NCBI RefSeq assembly: GCF_030064675.1
Contig: NZ_CP116413.1
Location: 5,860,001 to 5,924,000 of the forward strand
Reading direction: 5' to 3'
Source: Crossiella sp. CA-258035
Lineage (GTDB): Bacteria; Actinomycetota; Actinomycetes; Mycobacteriales; Pseudonocardiaceae
DNA: 64,000 bases
Made by a program: the position numbers and the translations under genes. The notes beneath the pieces are model-generated. The model saw only the letters and a list, made by a program, of their open reading frames with translations, made no database searches and was not told the DNA's origin. Positions 10,308 to 19,502 of this stretch are shown here, piece by piece (the first letter of the stretch is position 1; each line of letters begins with the position of its first letter).

Positions 10308-10537
10308 GTGTTGGCCGATCTCGCACGCAGTGTTGGCCGATCTCGCACGGTGTGTTGGCCGATCTCGCACGGTGTGTTGGCCGAAGTACGACCGTGTGTT
10401 GGCCACACTGGGACCCCAGGATGGCCGGGCTGCGACGCCGTCGTCCGCTGCCCTACCGGTTCGGCCAACACCACGTACGACAACGGCCAACACTCGGTAC
10501 GAAAACGGCCAACACGCCGTACCAGTTCGGCCAACAC
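10308..10537. repeat. Inverted array of the same 22-bp repeat, 5 forward and 4 reverse units
   Basis: Forward cores GTGTTGGCC(G/A) start at 10308, 10330, 10352, 10374 and 10396. Reverse cores start at 10462, 10484, 10506 and 10528. Every step is exactly 22 bp. A 56-bp unrelated spacer (10406-10461) separates the arms. The array takes up nearly all of the 317-bp gap between the 2,3-dehydratase stop and the GT2 start. I see no credible gene in this gap, since open frames through it merely translate the repeat. Confidence 0.96.
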
Positions 10538-10550
10538 GGTGGGGTGGGGG

Positions 10551-11990
10551 TTAGCGGAGGCCGCGGAGGCAGGCGATGAGGCTGCGCGCTTCGACGTTGA
10601 CGTAGCGGCTGTGCTGGAGCAGGCCGTTGAGCTGGTGCAGGGTGAGCCAGCGGTAGTCGGGCAGTTCGTCGCCGCCGAAGTCGGGGGCCACCTCGATGAC
10701 CATGTACCGGTTGCGCGCGTGGTAGAACCGGCCGCCCTCCTCCGAGAGCACGGTGTCGAACAGGATCCGGCCGGGTTCGGCGCTGAGCACGTGGTCCAGG
10801 AACGGCGGTCGGTGCTGCTCCATGCCCAGCTTGGTGTAGGTCTCCGGGCTGCACTGCACGGTGGAGGCCAGCTCGACCACGTCCAGGTAGCCCGGTTCGA
10901 CCCTGGCGTTGACCAGCGCGTGCAGCACCCCGTCGACGTTCTTCACCAGCATGGCCACCACGCCCAGGCCGTGCGGCTGGATCAGCGGCTGGGTCCAGCC
11001 GGAGACCTCGCGGCTGTTCGTCTTGACCCGCACCGCCATCACGCTGAAGAAGCCACCGCTCTCGTGGTGGATCTCCCGCTCGGTGTGCCGCCAGTTCCGC
11101 ACCGAGCGCAGCGGGATCAGCTCGGTGCTGATCTGGTGCTCGGACTGCCGGGAGGTGATCCAGCTCAGCACCTCCGCACTGGAGGAGATGCTGCCGGCGT
11201 AGGCGTCGCAGGAGCGCGCGATCGCCTCGGCCAGCCCGTCGCCGACGGTGTCGTGCGCGCCCTCGAAGCCCGCGGGCATGCAGGACAGCACGGTCCGGGC
11301 GTCCATGTTCACCGCGTCGTCGTGCGCCAGCAACGCGTTGAGCTGCCCAAGGGTGACCCACTGGAAGTCGTCCAACAGCTCGACCTCGGTGTCCACCTCG
11401 ACGATCATGTTGCGGTTGCGCTTGCGGTAGAACCAGGTGCCCTGCTCGGACTGGAGCACATCGGCCAGCACCCGGTGCTGGGCGAAGTCGCGGAAGTAGT
11501 CCAGGTACGGCACCGCGGCCCCGCCGTGCGCCTGGGTGTAGTTGCTGCGGGTGGCCTGCACGGTCGGGGACAGCTGCACGCCGTTGACGTTGCCCGGTTC
11601 CTGCTTGGCCTGCATCAGGCAGTGCAGCACCCCGTCGAACTCCTTGACCAGGATGCCCAGGATGCCGATCTCCGGCTGGTTGATGATCGGCTGGGTCCAG
11701 CTGCCGACCGACCCCGAGCTGGTCTCCACGCTCAGGCCCTGCACGCTGAAGAACCGGCCGGTGTCGTGCTGGATGTTGCCGGTGAGCCGGTCGAAGCCCC
11801 ACCGGTCCAGCTCGTCGAACGCGATCACCTCGACCTCGTGCGTCTGCACCTGGGCGCGCTCGTCCATCCAGGCCAGCACATCGCCCGGCGTGTGCCGGGT
11901 GCCCGCGACCTCACAGGCCGAGCGGGCCAGCCGATGGCGCAGGACCTGGTCCGGCTTGCGCAGGGGCGGGGTTCCGGTCCGACTGCTCAT
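10551..11990 (-). CDS. NDP-hexose 2,3-dehydratase (TylX3/SpnO/EvaA family)
   Basis: This 479-residue protein has the internal duplication typical of the family. The first copy has FFSVQGLSVET and SWTQPIINQP, and the second has FFSVMAVRVKT and GWTQPLIQP. Family members remove the C2 hydroxyl from dTDP-4-keto-6-deoxyglucose, the committed step to 2-deoxysugars. The start is ATG 11990, because GCGAGGAGCCGTT precedes it. The longer open frame would run through the upstream operator and into asnB. The 74-bp gap to asnB carries a regulatory box, so the gene probably has its own promoter. Confidence 0.93.
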   Translation of the reverse strand: MSSRTGTPPLRKPDQVLRHRLARSACEVAGTRHTPGDVLAWMDERAQVQTHEVEVIAFDELDRWGFDRLTGNIQHDTGRFFSVQGLSVETSSGSVGSWTQPIINQPEIGILGILVKEFDGVLHCLMQAKQEPGNVNGVQLSPTVQATRSNYTQAHGGAAVPYLDYFRDFAQHRVLADVLQSEQGTWFYRKRNRNMIVEVDTEVELLDDFQWVTLGQLNALLAHDDAVNMDARTVLSCMPAGFEGAHDTVGDGLAEAIARSCDAYAGSISSSAEVLSWITSRQSEHQISTELIPLRSVRNWRHTEREIHHESGGFFSVMAVRVKTNSREVSGWTQPLIQPHGLGVVAMLVKNVDGVLHALVNARVEPGYLDVVELASTVQCSPETYTKLGMEQHRPPFLDHVLSAEPGRILFDTVLSEEGGRFYHARNRYMVIEVAPDFGGDELPDYRWLTLHQLNGLLQHSRYVNVEARSLIACLRGLR

Positions 11991-12045
11991 AACGGCTCCT
12001 CGCGCCATCGGCTGCATGCTCACTGCCGTTGGTACACGCGCTGGG

Positions 12046-12061
12046 GTAGGGACTTCCCCAG
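12046..12061 (-). promoter_or_regulatory. PimM-like box upstream of the 2,3-dehydratase gene
   Basis: The plus strand reads GTAGGGACTTCCCCAG, 14 of 16 against the PimM consensus, counting the inner T-for-W change as a mismatch. It lies 56-71 bp upstream of ATG 11990 and just past the asnB stop codon. Confidence 0.65.
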
Positions 12062-12064
12062 AGT

Positions 12065-13912
12065 TCAGCCCAGCTCCAGCCGCGGCCGGTACACCTCGAT
12101 CCAGGAGGCCGCGTCCAGCACCCGGTCCAGGCTCTCCCGCACCACCTCGGGCATGGCGGCCGGATCCACGCTCATCGTCTCCTCGACCCACTTGCGGTTC
12201 ATGATCTCGAAGACCGGGTGGTCCTTGCCCGCCAACAGTTCCTTGGCCATCCGCTGGAGCTCGGCGGCGTAACGCGGGTCCTGGGTGGCCGGGTACGGGC
12301 TCTTCACCCGCTGCGCGACGCTCTCCGGCAGCAGCGGCCCGGTGGCCGCGCGCAGCAGGCTCTTCTCCCTGCGGTCAAAGGTCATCATGTCCCACGGCAC
12401 GCTGTAGACCTGTTCCACCAGGCGGTGGTCGCAGAAGGGCACCCGCACCTCCAGCCCGACCGCCATGCTGATCCGGTCCTTGCGGTCCAGCAGCAGCGGC
12501 AGGAACCGGGTGATGTGCAGGTACTTCAGCACCTTGGTGGCGTGCTCGTCATCGTCGTCGCCGTCGAAGCGGTCGATCTCGGCGACCGCGGTGCGGTACT
12601 GGTCCTGGATGTAGGTCTCCAGGTCCAGGTTCGCGGAGAGCCGGTCGTTGAAGATCTCGTCGACCTCGGCCTCGGCCAGCATCTCCACCAGCGGCATCAT
12701 CCACGGGAAGATGCCGGACTCGCGGATGGCCGGGATGTGGAACCACGGGTACCCGGCGAACACCTCGTCCGCGCCCTCGCCGGAGAGCGCCACCGTGGAG
12801 TGCTCCCGGATCGCCTTGAACAGTTGGTACAGCGAGACGTCCACGTCCGCGATGCCGATCGGGAACCCGCGCGCCTGCACCACCGCGGCCCTGGTTTCCG
12901 GGTCCAGCATGGCATCCGGGGACAGCACGATGTCCCGGTGCTCGGCGCCGACGTGCGCGGCCACCTCCCTGGCGTACGGCGAGTCCGGGGTGCCGCGCAT
13001 GGAGTCGGGCTGGAAGTTGTCGGTCAGGCCGGTGAAGTCCACGGTGAAGCTGCGCGCCCGCTCGCCCTGCTCCGCCAGTTCCCGCGCGGCCACCGCGGTC
13101 AGCGAGCTGGAGTCCAGGCCGCCGGAGAGCAGCACGCAGCGCGGCACGTCGGAGACCAGCTGGCGGCGCACGATGTCGCCGAGCAGGTCCCGCACCTCGC
13201 TGATGGTGGTGTCCAGGTCGGCGGTGTGCTCGCGCGGGGTCAGCTTCCAGTAGACCCGCTCGCGCAGCCCGCCGCGGTCCAGCAGCACCAGTCCGCCGGG
13301 TCGCACCTCACGCATCCCGGCCCACACGCCGTGCCCGGGGGTCTTGCAGGCGCCGAACATCTCGCGCATGCCTTCGAGGTTGATCACCGTCTCGGCCTCG
13401 GGGTGCGCCAGGATGGCCCTGGACTCCGAGCCGAAGAGCAGCCCGCCGCCGGTCGGGTAGTAGTACAGCGGCTTGATGCCGAGCCGGTCGCGCACCAGCA
13501 CCAGCCGGTCCGACCGGGCGTCCCAGATGCCGAAGGCGTACATGCCGTTGAGCTTCTCGGCGAACTCCGGGCCCCACTCCAGGTAGGCGCGCAGCACCAC
13601 CTCGGTGTCGCTGGCGGTGGTGAACCGGTGGCCGCGGGCGCGCAGTTCGTCGCGCAGCTCGACGTAGTTGTAGACCTCGCCGCTGTAGGTCAGCGCCACC
13701 TCGCCGTCGGGGGTGTCCACGGTCATCGGCTGCTTGCCACCGGCCAGGTCGATGATCGCCAGGCGGCGGTGGCCGAAGGCGACGTGCCTGCGGACCCACG
13801 CGCCGCCGTCGTCGGGGCCACGACAGCACATCGTGTCCGTCATCGCCTCCAGGGCCTGCCGCTCCTGGGTCAGGTCACGGTCGAATGCGATCCAGCCGGT
13901 GATTCCGCACAT
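12065..13912 (-). CDS. Asparagine synthetase B-like glutamine amidotransferase
   Basis: This 615-residue protein has a class II glutaminase domain starting MCGITGW (Cys2 is the nucleophile), with RRLAIIDL and YSGEVYN. An ATP-pyrophosphatase domain follows, with the PPi loop LLSGGLDSSSL and SGEGADE. The start is ATG 13912, which puts Cys2 at the processed N-terminus. It would convert a carboxylate to a carboxamide using glutamine and ATP. Inside a macrolide cluster, precedent includes PscA-type amidation of polyene carboxyls (AB-400, rimocidin amides) and malonamate starter formation by OxyD. A housekeeping asparagine role is less likely here because of the cluster-type box upstream. Confidence 0.92.
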   Translation of the reverse strand: MCGITGWIAFDRDLTQERQALEAMTDTMCCRGPDDGGAWVRRHVAFGHRRLAIIDLAGGKQPMTVDTPDGEVALTYSGEVYNYVELRDELRARGHRFTTASDTEVVLRAYLEWGPEFAEKLNGMYAFGIWDARSDRLVLVRDRLGIKPLYYYPTGGGLLFGSESRAILAHPEAETVINLEGMREMFGACKTPGHGVWAGMREVRPGGLVLLDRGGLRERVYWKLTPREHTADLDTTISEVRDLLGDIVRRQLVSDVPRCVLLSGGLDSSSLTAVAARELAEQGERARSFTVDFTGLTDNFQPDSMRGTPDSPYAREVAAHVGAEHRDIVLSPDAMLDPETRAAVVQARGFPIGIADVDVSLYQLFKAIREHSTVALSGEGADEVFAGYPWFHIPAIRESGIFPWMMPLVEMLAEAEVDEIFNDRLSANLDLETYIQDQYRTAVAEIDRFDGDDDDEHATKVLKYLHITRFLPLLLDRKDRISMAVGLEVRVPFCDHRLVEQVYSVPWDMMTFDRREKSLLRAATGPLLPESVAQRVKSPYPATQDPRYAAELQRMAKELLAGKDHPVFEIMNRKWVEETMSVDPAAMPEVVRESLDRVLDAASWIEVYRPRLELG

Positions 13913-14007
13913 GCGAAAGCCTCCACCACGCTCGGGAACAGGAAAGACGACATCCAGCGCTCGCCGGATGCCGGCGGCCGCATCGATGCAGTGGTACCGG
14001 CGCAGGT

Positions 14008-14023
14008 CTAGTGACTTCCCCAG
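14008..14023 (-). promoter_or_regulatory. PimM-like box upstream of the asnB-like gene
   Basis: The plus strand reads CTAGTGACTTCCCCAG, 14 of 16 against the PimM consensus, with both outer half-sites (CTAG and CCAG) intact. It lies about 96-111 bp upstream of ATG 13912, in the 196-bp gap after the LuxR gene. Confidence 0.65.
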
Positions 14024-14108
14024 TGTTGCGGGATACACCAGTCGCCGACGGGGCCGCGAGCGGCCGGTTCCGGCCGTCCCGCCACCCCCGTCGGCGTCTC
14101 CTTCGCAG

Positions 14109-16937
14109 TCAGCCGACCGGTCCGCCGGAGGGTCGCGCGGCCACCCTGAGCGCGTCCGCGAGCTGTGCCCGCCGCTCGATGCCCAGCTTGCGATAAGAGC
14201 TGGTCAGGTGCTTCTCCACGGCCCTGCGGCTGATCTCCAGCCGGGTCGCGATCTCGTGGTTGCCCAGGCCGCGCACGGCCAGCTCGGCCACCGTCGCCTC
14301 GGTCCTGGTCAGCCGCGAAACCGAGGCCGGAGTGCTCGGGCTGAGCACCGGGTCGGGACGCTGGCGAGTTCTCGTCAGGACGCTTTCTTCTGCCCCTGAG
14401 GACTCCAGGAGCTGCTCGGCCAGCCGCATCCCGTGCGCCAGCACCCGCTCCCCCTCAGCCGGTGAGGTGGTGCGCATCCGCTTGCCCAGCCGCCGCAGCG
14501 TCCAGGACAGCTCGGTGCGGTTGCCGGTCTGCCGGAAGGTCTCCGCGGCCTGGCGCAGGTGCTCGATCCCGCGCGGGCCGGGGGTGAGCAGGCCGAGCAC
14601 GTGGCTGGCCCGGCCGATCCCGTTGGGCGAGCCCCAGGCCACCGCCCGGCGCAGGTGCTCCTCGGCCAGCGCGACCGCCTCGCTCCGCTGCCCGAGCCGG
14701 TGGTGCAGCCCGGCGGCCAGGCACAGCCAGGGCAGCACCGCCTGGTTGCGCCAGCCCGCCCGCTCCAGCCGGTTGCCGCCGTCGAGCACCTGGGCCAGCG
14801 CGCCCTCGTGGTCACCGGCGCCCTCGGCCAGCGCGCCGCGCATGGTGCGCCGCAACGTGTACATCCGCAGGTCGGTCTCCGAACCGGTGATCTCCAGCGC
14901 CCGCTTGGCCAGCTCCACGTCGCGGGTGACCATGGCGACCGCGCCCAGCGCCAGCGCCGAGGTCACGATCATCTCCTGGGTGTCCCCGCCGACCAGGTCC
15001 ACCGCGTTGATCGCGGTCTCCTTGGCCCTGGCCACCTCGCCCCGGCCCAGCAGGGTGAAGGCGAGCTGCGCCTGCACCAGGGACTGGAACGCCGGCGGCG
15101 CGGGCCTGCGGGTGTGCGCCAGCACCGCCTCCAGCCAGGAGGAGGCCGCGTCGCCCTGGTCGGCGGCCAGCAGCACCGCGGGCAGGATCTGCATGAACGA
15201 GCTGATCTGCACCGAGCTGGCGGGCACCTGCGCGACGATCTGGCGGGCCATCCTGGCCACCTCGGCGCAGTGCACCTCCCCGGTCAGCGTCACCGCCTCC
15301 AGCAGCACCACCCGCAGCTCGCGCTCGGCCGGACAGGCCCGGCTGCCGTCAAAACCCAGCTCCCGCAACCGGTTTCCCGCCGTGGCCAGCAGTTTGCCGT
15401 CGGTCATCCCGGCCTGCCGCCAGCGCGCTTCCAGCCGCAACGCCACGTTTCGCTCGTGCCCGCTGAGCGCGCATTCCGGGCCGAGCCTGCCGCGCACCTC
15501 GCGCAGCAGCTCGGCCAGCTGCGGGTCGTAGCCGGAGACCCGCAACGGCATCCAGGACAGTGCCTCGGCCCGGCTGCGGTCATCCGGCAGCAGCCGGGCG
15601 GCCTGCACCAGGTGCTGTTTGGCCGCCGCGGGCCAGGCGTCCAGCTCGGTGGCGGCCAGCTCCAGCAGCAGTTCCGCGCGGCGGCCGTCATCCGGCGGCG
15701 AGTCCAGCAGCGCCCGCCGGAAGTAGCGGACCGCGGTCTCCGGCGCGCCGCGCCTGCGCGCGGAGACCGCGGCCGCCTTGAGCAGGTCCAGCCCCCTGCG
15801 GTCGTGCATGCCGTCCACCTGGACCAGCTGCCCGGCCACCTCCTCCGGGCCGGCCCCGCACTCCTCCAGGTGGTCGGCGGCCGCGCGGTGCAGCCGGGAG
15901 CTCTCCGCGGAGCCGATGACCTCCGAGACCACCTTGGTCAGCGCGGGGGTGGGCACCAGCCTGCCCACCACCTCCTCCACCGCGCCGCCCATCCGGCGCA
16001 GCACGCTCTCCGCGGTGCGGCACTCGGCGGGGGTCAGCTCGCTGAGCCTGGCCAGCAGCACATCGGTGGCCTGCTCGCCCAGGATCACCATCGCGGTGGC
16101 GAAGGCCGAGACCACCCGGTCCCGGCGCAGCAGGCCGCGCAGCTGCTCCCGGCGCAGCGACCCGGCCAGCTCGCGCATCCGCGGCACATCCGGCGACTGA
16201 CCCCACAACCGTTGTCCCGCAGCGCGATCGAGCAGGGCCAGCAAGGACTTCGGCACCCCGCCGGTGACCTCGTGGCAGACCGCGGCGAAGGCCGGGTCGC
16301 AGTCCGCGCCGAAGCGCTGCGCGGCCAGGGTGGCGGTGGTGGCCGGGGTGAAGGCCCGCGACTCCAGCCGGTACTCCGCCGAGTCCAGGATCTCCTGCAC
16401 CAGGGGGGCCCGCTCGCACACCGCGTCCGGCGCGGTCACCGCCAGCAGCAGCCTGGCCCCGCGCAGCCGGGTGGCCAGGAAGGCCAGCGCGCGCAGCGAT
16501 GCCTCGTCCACCCAGTGCAGGTCGTCCACCACCGTGACCACGGTCCGGTCGCCGCTGAGCCGTTTCAGCGTGGCGTGCAGCCCGTGCACAAAACAGCTCA
16601 GCGAACCCGGCCCGAGCTCGCTGTCCTGGTCCAGCCCGCCGTTGAGGATGGCCGAGAGCATGCCGTGCGAGGTGTCCCCCGGCTCACCGCCCCGCGACAC
16701 CAGCGGGTTCACCAGCTGCCGCACCACGCCGACGGCCAGGTCCCGTTCCGACTCCGCCGCGCTGGCCTTGAGCACCATCGCGCCCTCGGCCTGGGCCAGC
16801 TCGGCCAGCGCCCGCGCCAGCGCGGTGCGGCCGGTGCCCGCCGGTCCGCCGATGTGCAGCACGGCGCCGCGGCCGGACTCGACCTCCTGCACCGCCGCGC
16901 GCAGCATCCGCAGCTCCGGCCCGCGTTCCCGCAGCAT
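14109..16937 (-). CDS. LAL-type LuxR family transcriptional regulator
   Basis: This large ATPase regulator (942 residues from ATG) has a Walker A loop GGPAGTGRTAL near residues 30-40 and a Walker B VVTVVDDLHWVD near 140. A long helical TPR-like middle follows. The C-terminal LuxR helix-turn-helix spans about 880-935 (ATVAELAVRGLGNHEIATRLEISRRAVEKHL). LAL proteins of this size are the usual pathway activators of macrolide and polyene clusters. The upstream LAL gene ends in TGA at 16943-16941. The next bases read GTGATG, so GTG 16940 or ATG 16937 may start this gene and translation is probably coupled. Confidence 0.95.
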   Translation of the reverse strand: MLRERGPELRMLRAAVQEVESGRGAVLHIGGPAGTGRTALARALAELAQAEGAMVLKASAAESERDLAVGVVRQLVNPLVSRGGEPGDTSHGMLSAILNGGLDQDSELGPGSLSCFVHGLHATLKRLSGDRTVVTVVDDLHWVDEASLRALAFLATRLRGARLLLAVTAPDAVCERAPLVQEILDSAEYRLESRAFTPATTATLAAQRFGADCDPAFAAVCHEVTGGVPKSLLALLDRAAGQRLWGQSPDVPRMRELAGSLRREQLRGLLRRDRVVSAFATAMVILGEQATDVLLARLSELTPAECRTAESVLRRMGGAVEEVVGRLVPTPALTKVVSEVIGSAESSRLHRAAADHLEECGAGPEEVAGQLVQVDGMHDRRGLDLLKAAAVSARRRGAPETAVRYFRRALLDSPPDDGRRAELLLELAATELDAWPAAAKQHLVQAARLLPDDRSRAEALSWMPLRVSGYDPQLAELLREVRGRLGPECALSGHERNVALRLEARWRQAGMTDGKLLATAGNRLRELGFDGSRACPAERELRVVLLEAVTLTGEVHCAEVARMARQIVAQVPASSVQISSFMQILPAVLLAADQGDAASSWLEAVLAHTRRPAPPAFQSLVQAQLAFTLLGRGEVARAKETAINAVDLVGGDTQEMIVTSALALGAVAMVTRDVELAKRALEITGSETDLRMYTLRRTMRGALAEGAGDHEGALAQVLDGGNRLERAGWRNQAVLPWLCLAAGLHHRLGQRSEAVALAEEHLRRAVAWGSPNGIGRASHVLGLLTPGPRGIEHLRQAAETFRQTGNRTELSWTLRRLGKRMRTTSPAEGERVLAHGMRLAEQLLESSGAEESVLTRTRQRPDPVLSPSTPASVSRLTRTEATVAELAVRGLGNHEIATRLEISRRAVEKHLTSSYRKLGIERRAQLADALRVAARPSGGPVG

Positions 16938-16940
16938 CAC

Positions 16941-19502
16941 TCAGCACCTGCTCACGGCGGCGCCCAGGCGCGCGAGCAGCTCGTCCCGCCCGCGCACGGC
17001 CAGCTTCCGGTAGACCTTGGTCAGCCGCAGCTCCACCGTGCGCCGGGTGACGCCCAGCTCGGCGGCGACCTCGCCGTTGGCCTTGCCGCCCAGCACCAGC
17101 AGCACCACCTCGCGCTCCACCGGGGTCAGCGCGGCCAGCGGATCGGCGGCGGGCGCCCGATCGTCCGGCTGCGCGGGCAGGTCCGGGATCTCCAGCCCGA
17201 TCGCGCGGAAGGCGGCCAGCGCCCCCTCCCCCGGCAGGGCCAGCGCGTCGGCCACGCCCCACCGCTCCAGCACCGCGTCCTCCTCGGCGCGCAGCGCCAG
17301 CGCCTCCTCGGTGGCGCCCAGCAGCTGGTGCGCCAGCGAGGCGCCGAAGCGCCACGGGAGCAGCACCGGGTTGCGCCAGCCCCGGCTGAGCAGCACCCGG
17401 CCGCACTCCTCGAAGAGCACCAGCGCCCGGTCCGGCTCGCCGCCGACCAGCAGCAGCTCGGCGCGGGCGAAGAGCAGGAAGCTCCAGCCGACCCCGTGGT
17501 CGGCCGGCTGCGCGGACTGCCGATAAGCCAGCTGCCGGGCCGCGTCCAGCCTGCCGAGGCGGATGTTGGCCATGATCTCGGCCGCGGTCAGCCGGGAGCC
17601 CAGCGCCGGGTGCCAGGACTCCGGCGGCAGCTCCAGCTTGGCCGCCTCGACCCCGGCCAGCGCGTGCTCGGCCTCGCCGCTGCGCCGCAGGATGAGCCCG
17701 GCCTGGGCCAGCAGCGCCTGCGCGGCGGCCGCCCTGGCCCCGCGCCTGCGGGCCAGCCGCACCACCGACTCGTACCCGGCGTAGGCCTCGCCGAACTCAT
17801 CGGCGCACATCAGCGCGCGGGCCGCGGCGAAGCGGCACATCAGCGGCGCGCCGCTGTCCTCGGCCAGCGCGGTCCTGGCCAGCTCCAGCACCCTGGGCCG
17901 GTCCTCGGCCCGGCTGGCCAGCTGCCAGGCCAGCACCGCGGCCTCGGCCCCGTCCCGCGGGACCGGCGGTGGCGCGGGCAGCACCGCGGCCGGGGTCTCC
18001 AGGTCGGGGCCCGCCTCGTCCTGGGCCAGCCAGCCCAGCGCGGCCAGCGGGGTGAGCTGGGCGCGCGGCCGGGTGGCGGCCGCCTCGCGGTGCACGTCGG
18101 AGACCAGCCTGCGGGTGGTCTCCGCGTCGCCCCGGCTCAGCAGCAGGTCGGCCGCCTCGACCACCGGGCTCCAGGTGTCCAGGCCGGTGTGCCGGATGAG
18201 CACCTGCCGGAGCCTGCCGTCGCTGGCCTCCGGCAGGTCCACCACCTCAAGGCCGGCCAGCCGGATGAGCAGCCGGGCGCGGGCGGCCTCGGCCATCGGC
18301 TCGCGCAGGGCGCGCCGCAGGGCCGCTACCGCCGCGGCCCGCTTGCCCTCCCTGAGCAGGCATTCCGACGCCTCGGCGAAGACCTCGCCCACCCACTGCT
18401 GCCCGGCCACCGGCACGCCACCGAGCAGCTCGGCCACTGTGAGCGCTCCCATTTCGACCGCGCGACCCAGTTCGGCCGCGCGCATGCCCAAGGCGGCACG
18501 CTCCGCGGCGTCCCGTCCGGAGAAGGCGTCCACCGCCACCGAGGGGCAGGCCAGCCGGGGTGTGCCGCCGCCGACCACCAGTCCGGCGTCGACCAGGATC
18601 TCCAGCGCGTCCAGCACCCCGGCCGAACGCGGCTGGGCCAGCGCGGCGGTCATCTCGAAGCCGAAGTCCCGGCCACCGACGGCCATCGCGCGCAGCAGGG
18701 CCACCGCGTCCAGCGGCAGCGTGCGCACCACCCTGGTGATCCGCTCCGACCAGTCCCGCCGCGCGACCTCGTAGACCTCGGTCAGCCGGGGCGGGGTCAG
18801 CGGCTGGCCGGTGGCGGCGAAGTGCCCGGCCACCGCGGCCGCCACCGCGGGCCTGCCCATGGCCGCCCGCGCGGTCGCCCGCGCCACCGCCTCCTCCACC
18901 GGGTGGCCGGTGGCCTTGGTCAGCAGGTCGGCGATGTCCCGCACGGAGAACGGCGGCAGCCGCAGCTGGATCGGCGCGGCGGCGTCCACCACCCGCTCCA
19001 GCGGGCCGTGCGCCGAGCCCAGCAACAGGATCGGCGTCTCCGGCGCCCGGCCGGCCATCTCGGCGAACCAGTTCCGGGACCAGCGGTCCGCCCAGTGCAG
19101 GTCGTCCACGGCCACCAGCAGCGGCCTGCCCGCGGCCAGCGCGGTGAACTCCCGGCACAGCAACGCGTTGAGGTCGCTCGCGCACGGGGCGCGCTCGCAG
19201 CTGACCGCGAGGTCGGCGATCCGCTCCGGCGGGAGCAGCTCGGAGAGCAGCCTGGTCACCACCGCGTACGGAATCTCCGACTCCGAGGGTGGGCACGGCG
19301 CTAACGTCACACCGAGTCCCAGTGAACGCGCGCGGCTGACCGCGTGCCGCAACAGGAACGAGCGACCCGAACCTATCGGGCCACTGACACCGGCAATGTT
19401 CGATTGACCTGCTTCCAGTTCGTCAACCAACTCATCCAGAACGCTGACCGCCGAAGTATCACTTGCTGACTCGTCCTCGACGACGAGGTGGACAAGGCTC
19501 AT
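16941..19502 (-). CDS. Second LAL-type LuxR family transcriptional regulator
   Basis: This 853-residue protein starts at ATG 19502 (MSLVHLVVEDESAS). It has a Walker A-like loop GPIGSGRSF near residue 42 and a Walker B LLVAVDDLHWAD near 137. The LuxR helix-turn-helix at the C-terminus (about 790-845) includes LTPVEREVVLLVLGGKANGEV. The glycine-serine form of the P-loop is slightly unusual but keeps GxxGxGRS. The gene is first of a two-gene LAL operon and diverges from the GDP-mannose dehydratase across a 627-bp gap. The open frame upstream of 19502 has no family similarity. Confidence 0.94.
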   Translation of the reverse strand: MSLVHLVVEDESASDTSAVSVLDELVDELEAGQSNIAGVSGPIGSGRSFLLRHAVSRARSLGLGVTLAPCPPSESEIPYAVVTRLLSELLPPERIADLAVSCERAPCASDLNALLCREFTALAAGRPLLVAVDDLHWADRWSRNWFAEMAGRAPETPILLLGSAHGPLERVVDAAAPIQLRLPPFSVRDIADLLTKATGHPVEEAVARATARAAMGRPAVAAAVAGHFAATGQPLTPPRLTEVYEVARRDWSERITRVVRTLPLDAVALLRAMAVGGRDFGFEMTAALAQPRSAGVLDALEILVDAGLVVGGGTPRLACPSVAVDAFSGRDAAERAALGMRAAELGRAVEMGALTVAELLGGVPVAGQQWVGEVFAEASECLLREGKRAAAVAALRRALREPMAEAARARLLIRLAGLEVVDLPEASDGRLRQVLIRHTGLDTWSPVVEAADLLLSRGDAETTRRLVSDVHREAAATRPRAQLTPLAALGWLAQDEAGPDLETPAAVLPAPPPVPRDGAEAAVLAWQLASRAEDRPRVLELARTALAEDSGAPLMCRFAAARALMCADEFGEAYAGYESVVRLARRRGARAAAAQALLAQAGLILRRSGEAEHALAGVEAAKLELPPESWHPALGSRLTAAEIMANIRLGRLDAARQLAYRQSAQPADHGVGWSFLLFARAELLLVGGEPDRALVLFEECGRVLLSRGWRNPVLLPWRFGASLAHQLLGATEEALALRAEEDAVLERWGVADALALPGEGALAAFRAIGLEIPDLPAQPDDRAPAADPLAALTPVEREVVLLVLGGKANGEVAAELGVTRRTVELRLTKVYRKLAVRGRDELLARLGAAVSRC

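Noticed and set aside
5666-10537. The 22-bp repeat arrays as CRISPR arrays
   Set aside because: The period is only 22 bp with no unique spacers of normal length, units occur in both orientations, and no cas gene is present.
10230-10554. Small ORFs rich in Trp/Pro/Gly across the second repeat array
   Set aside because: They only translate the repeat unit in several frames; 22 is not a multiple of 3, so no peptide repeat is kept.
14559-19304. Plus-strand open frame of 1581 codons opposite the two LAL regulators
   Set aside because: It is an antisense shadow; the minus strand has clear Walker and helix-turn-helix motifs.
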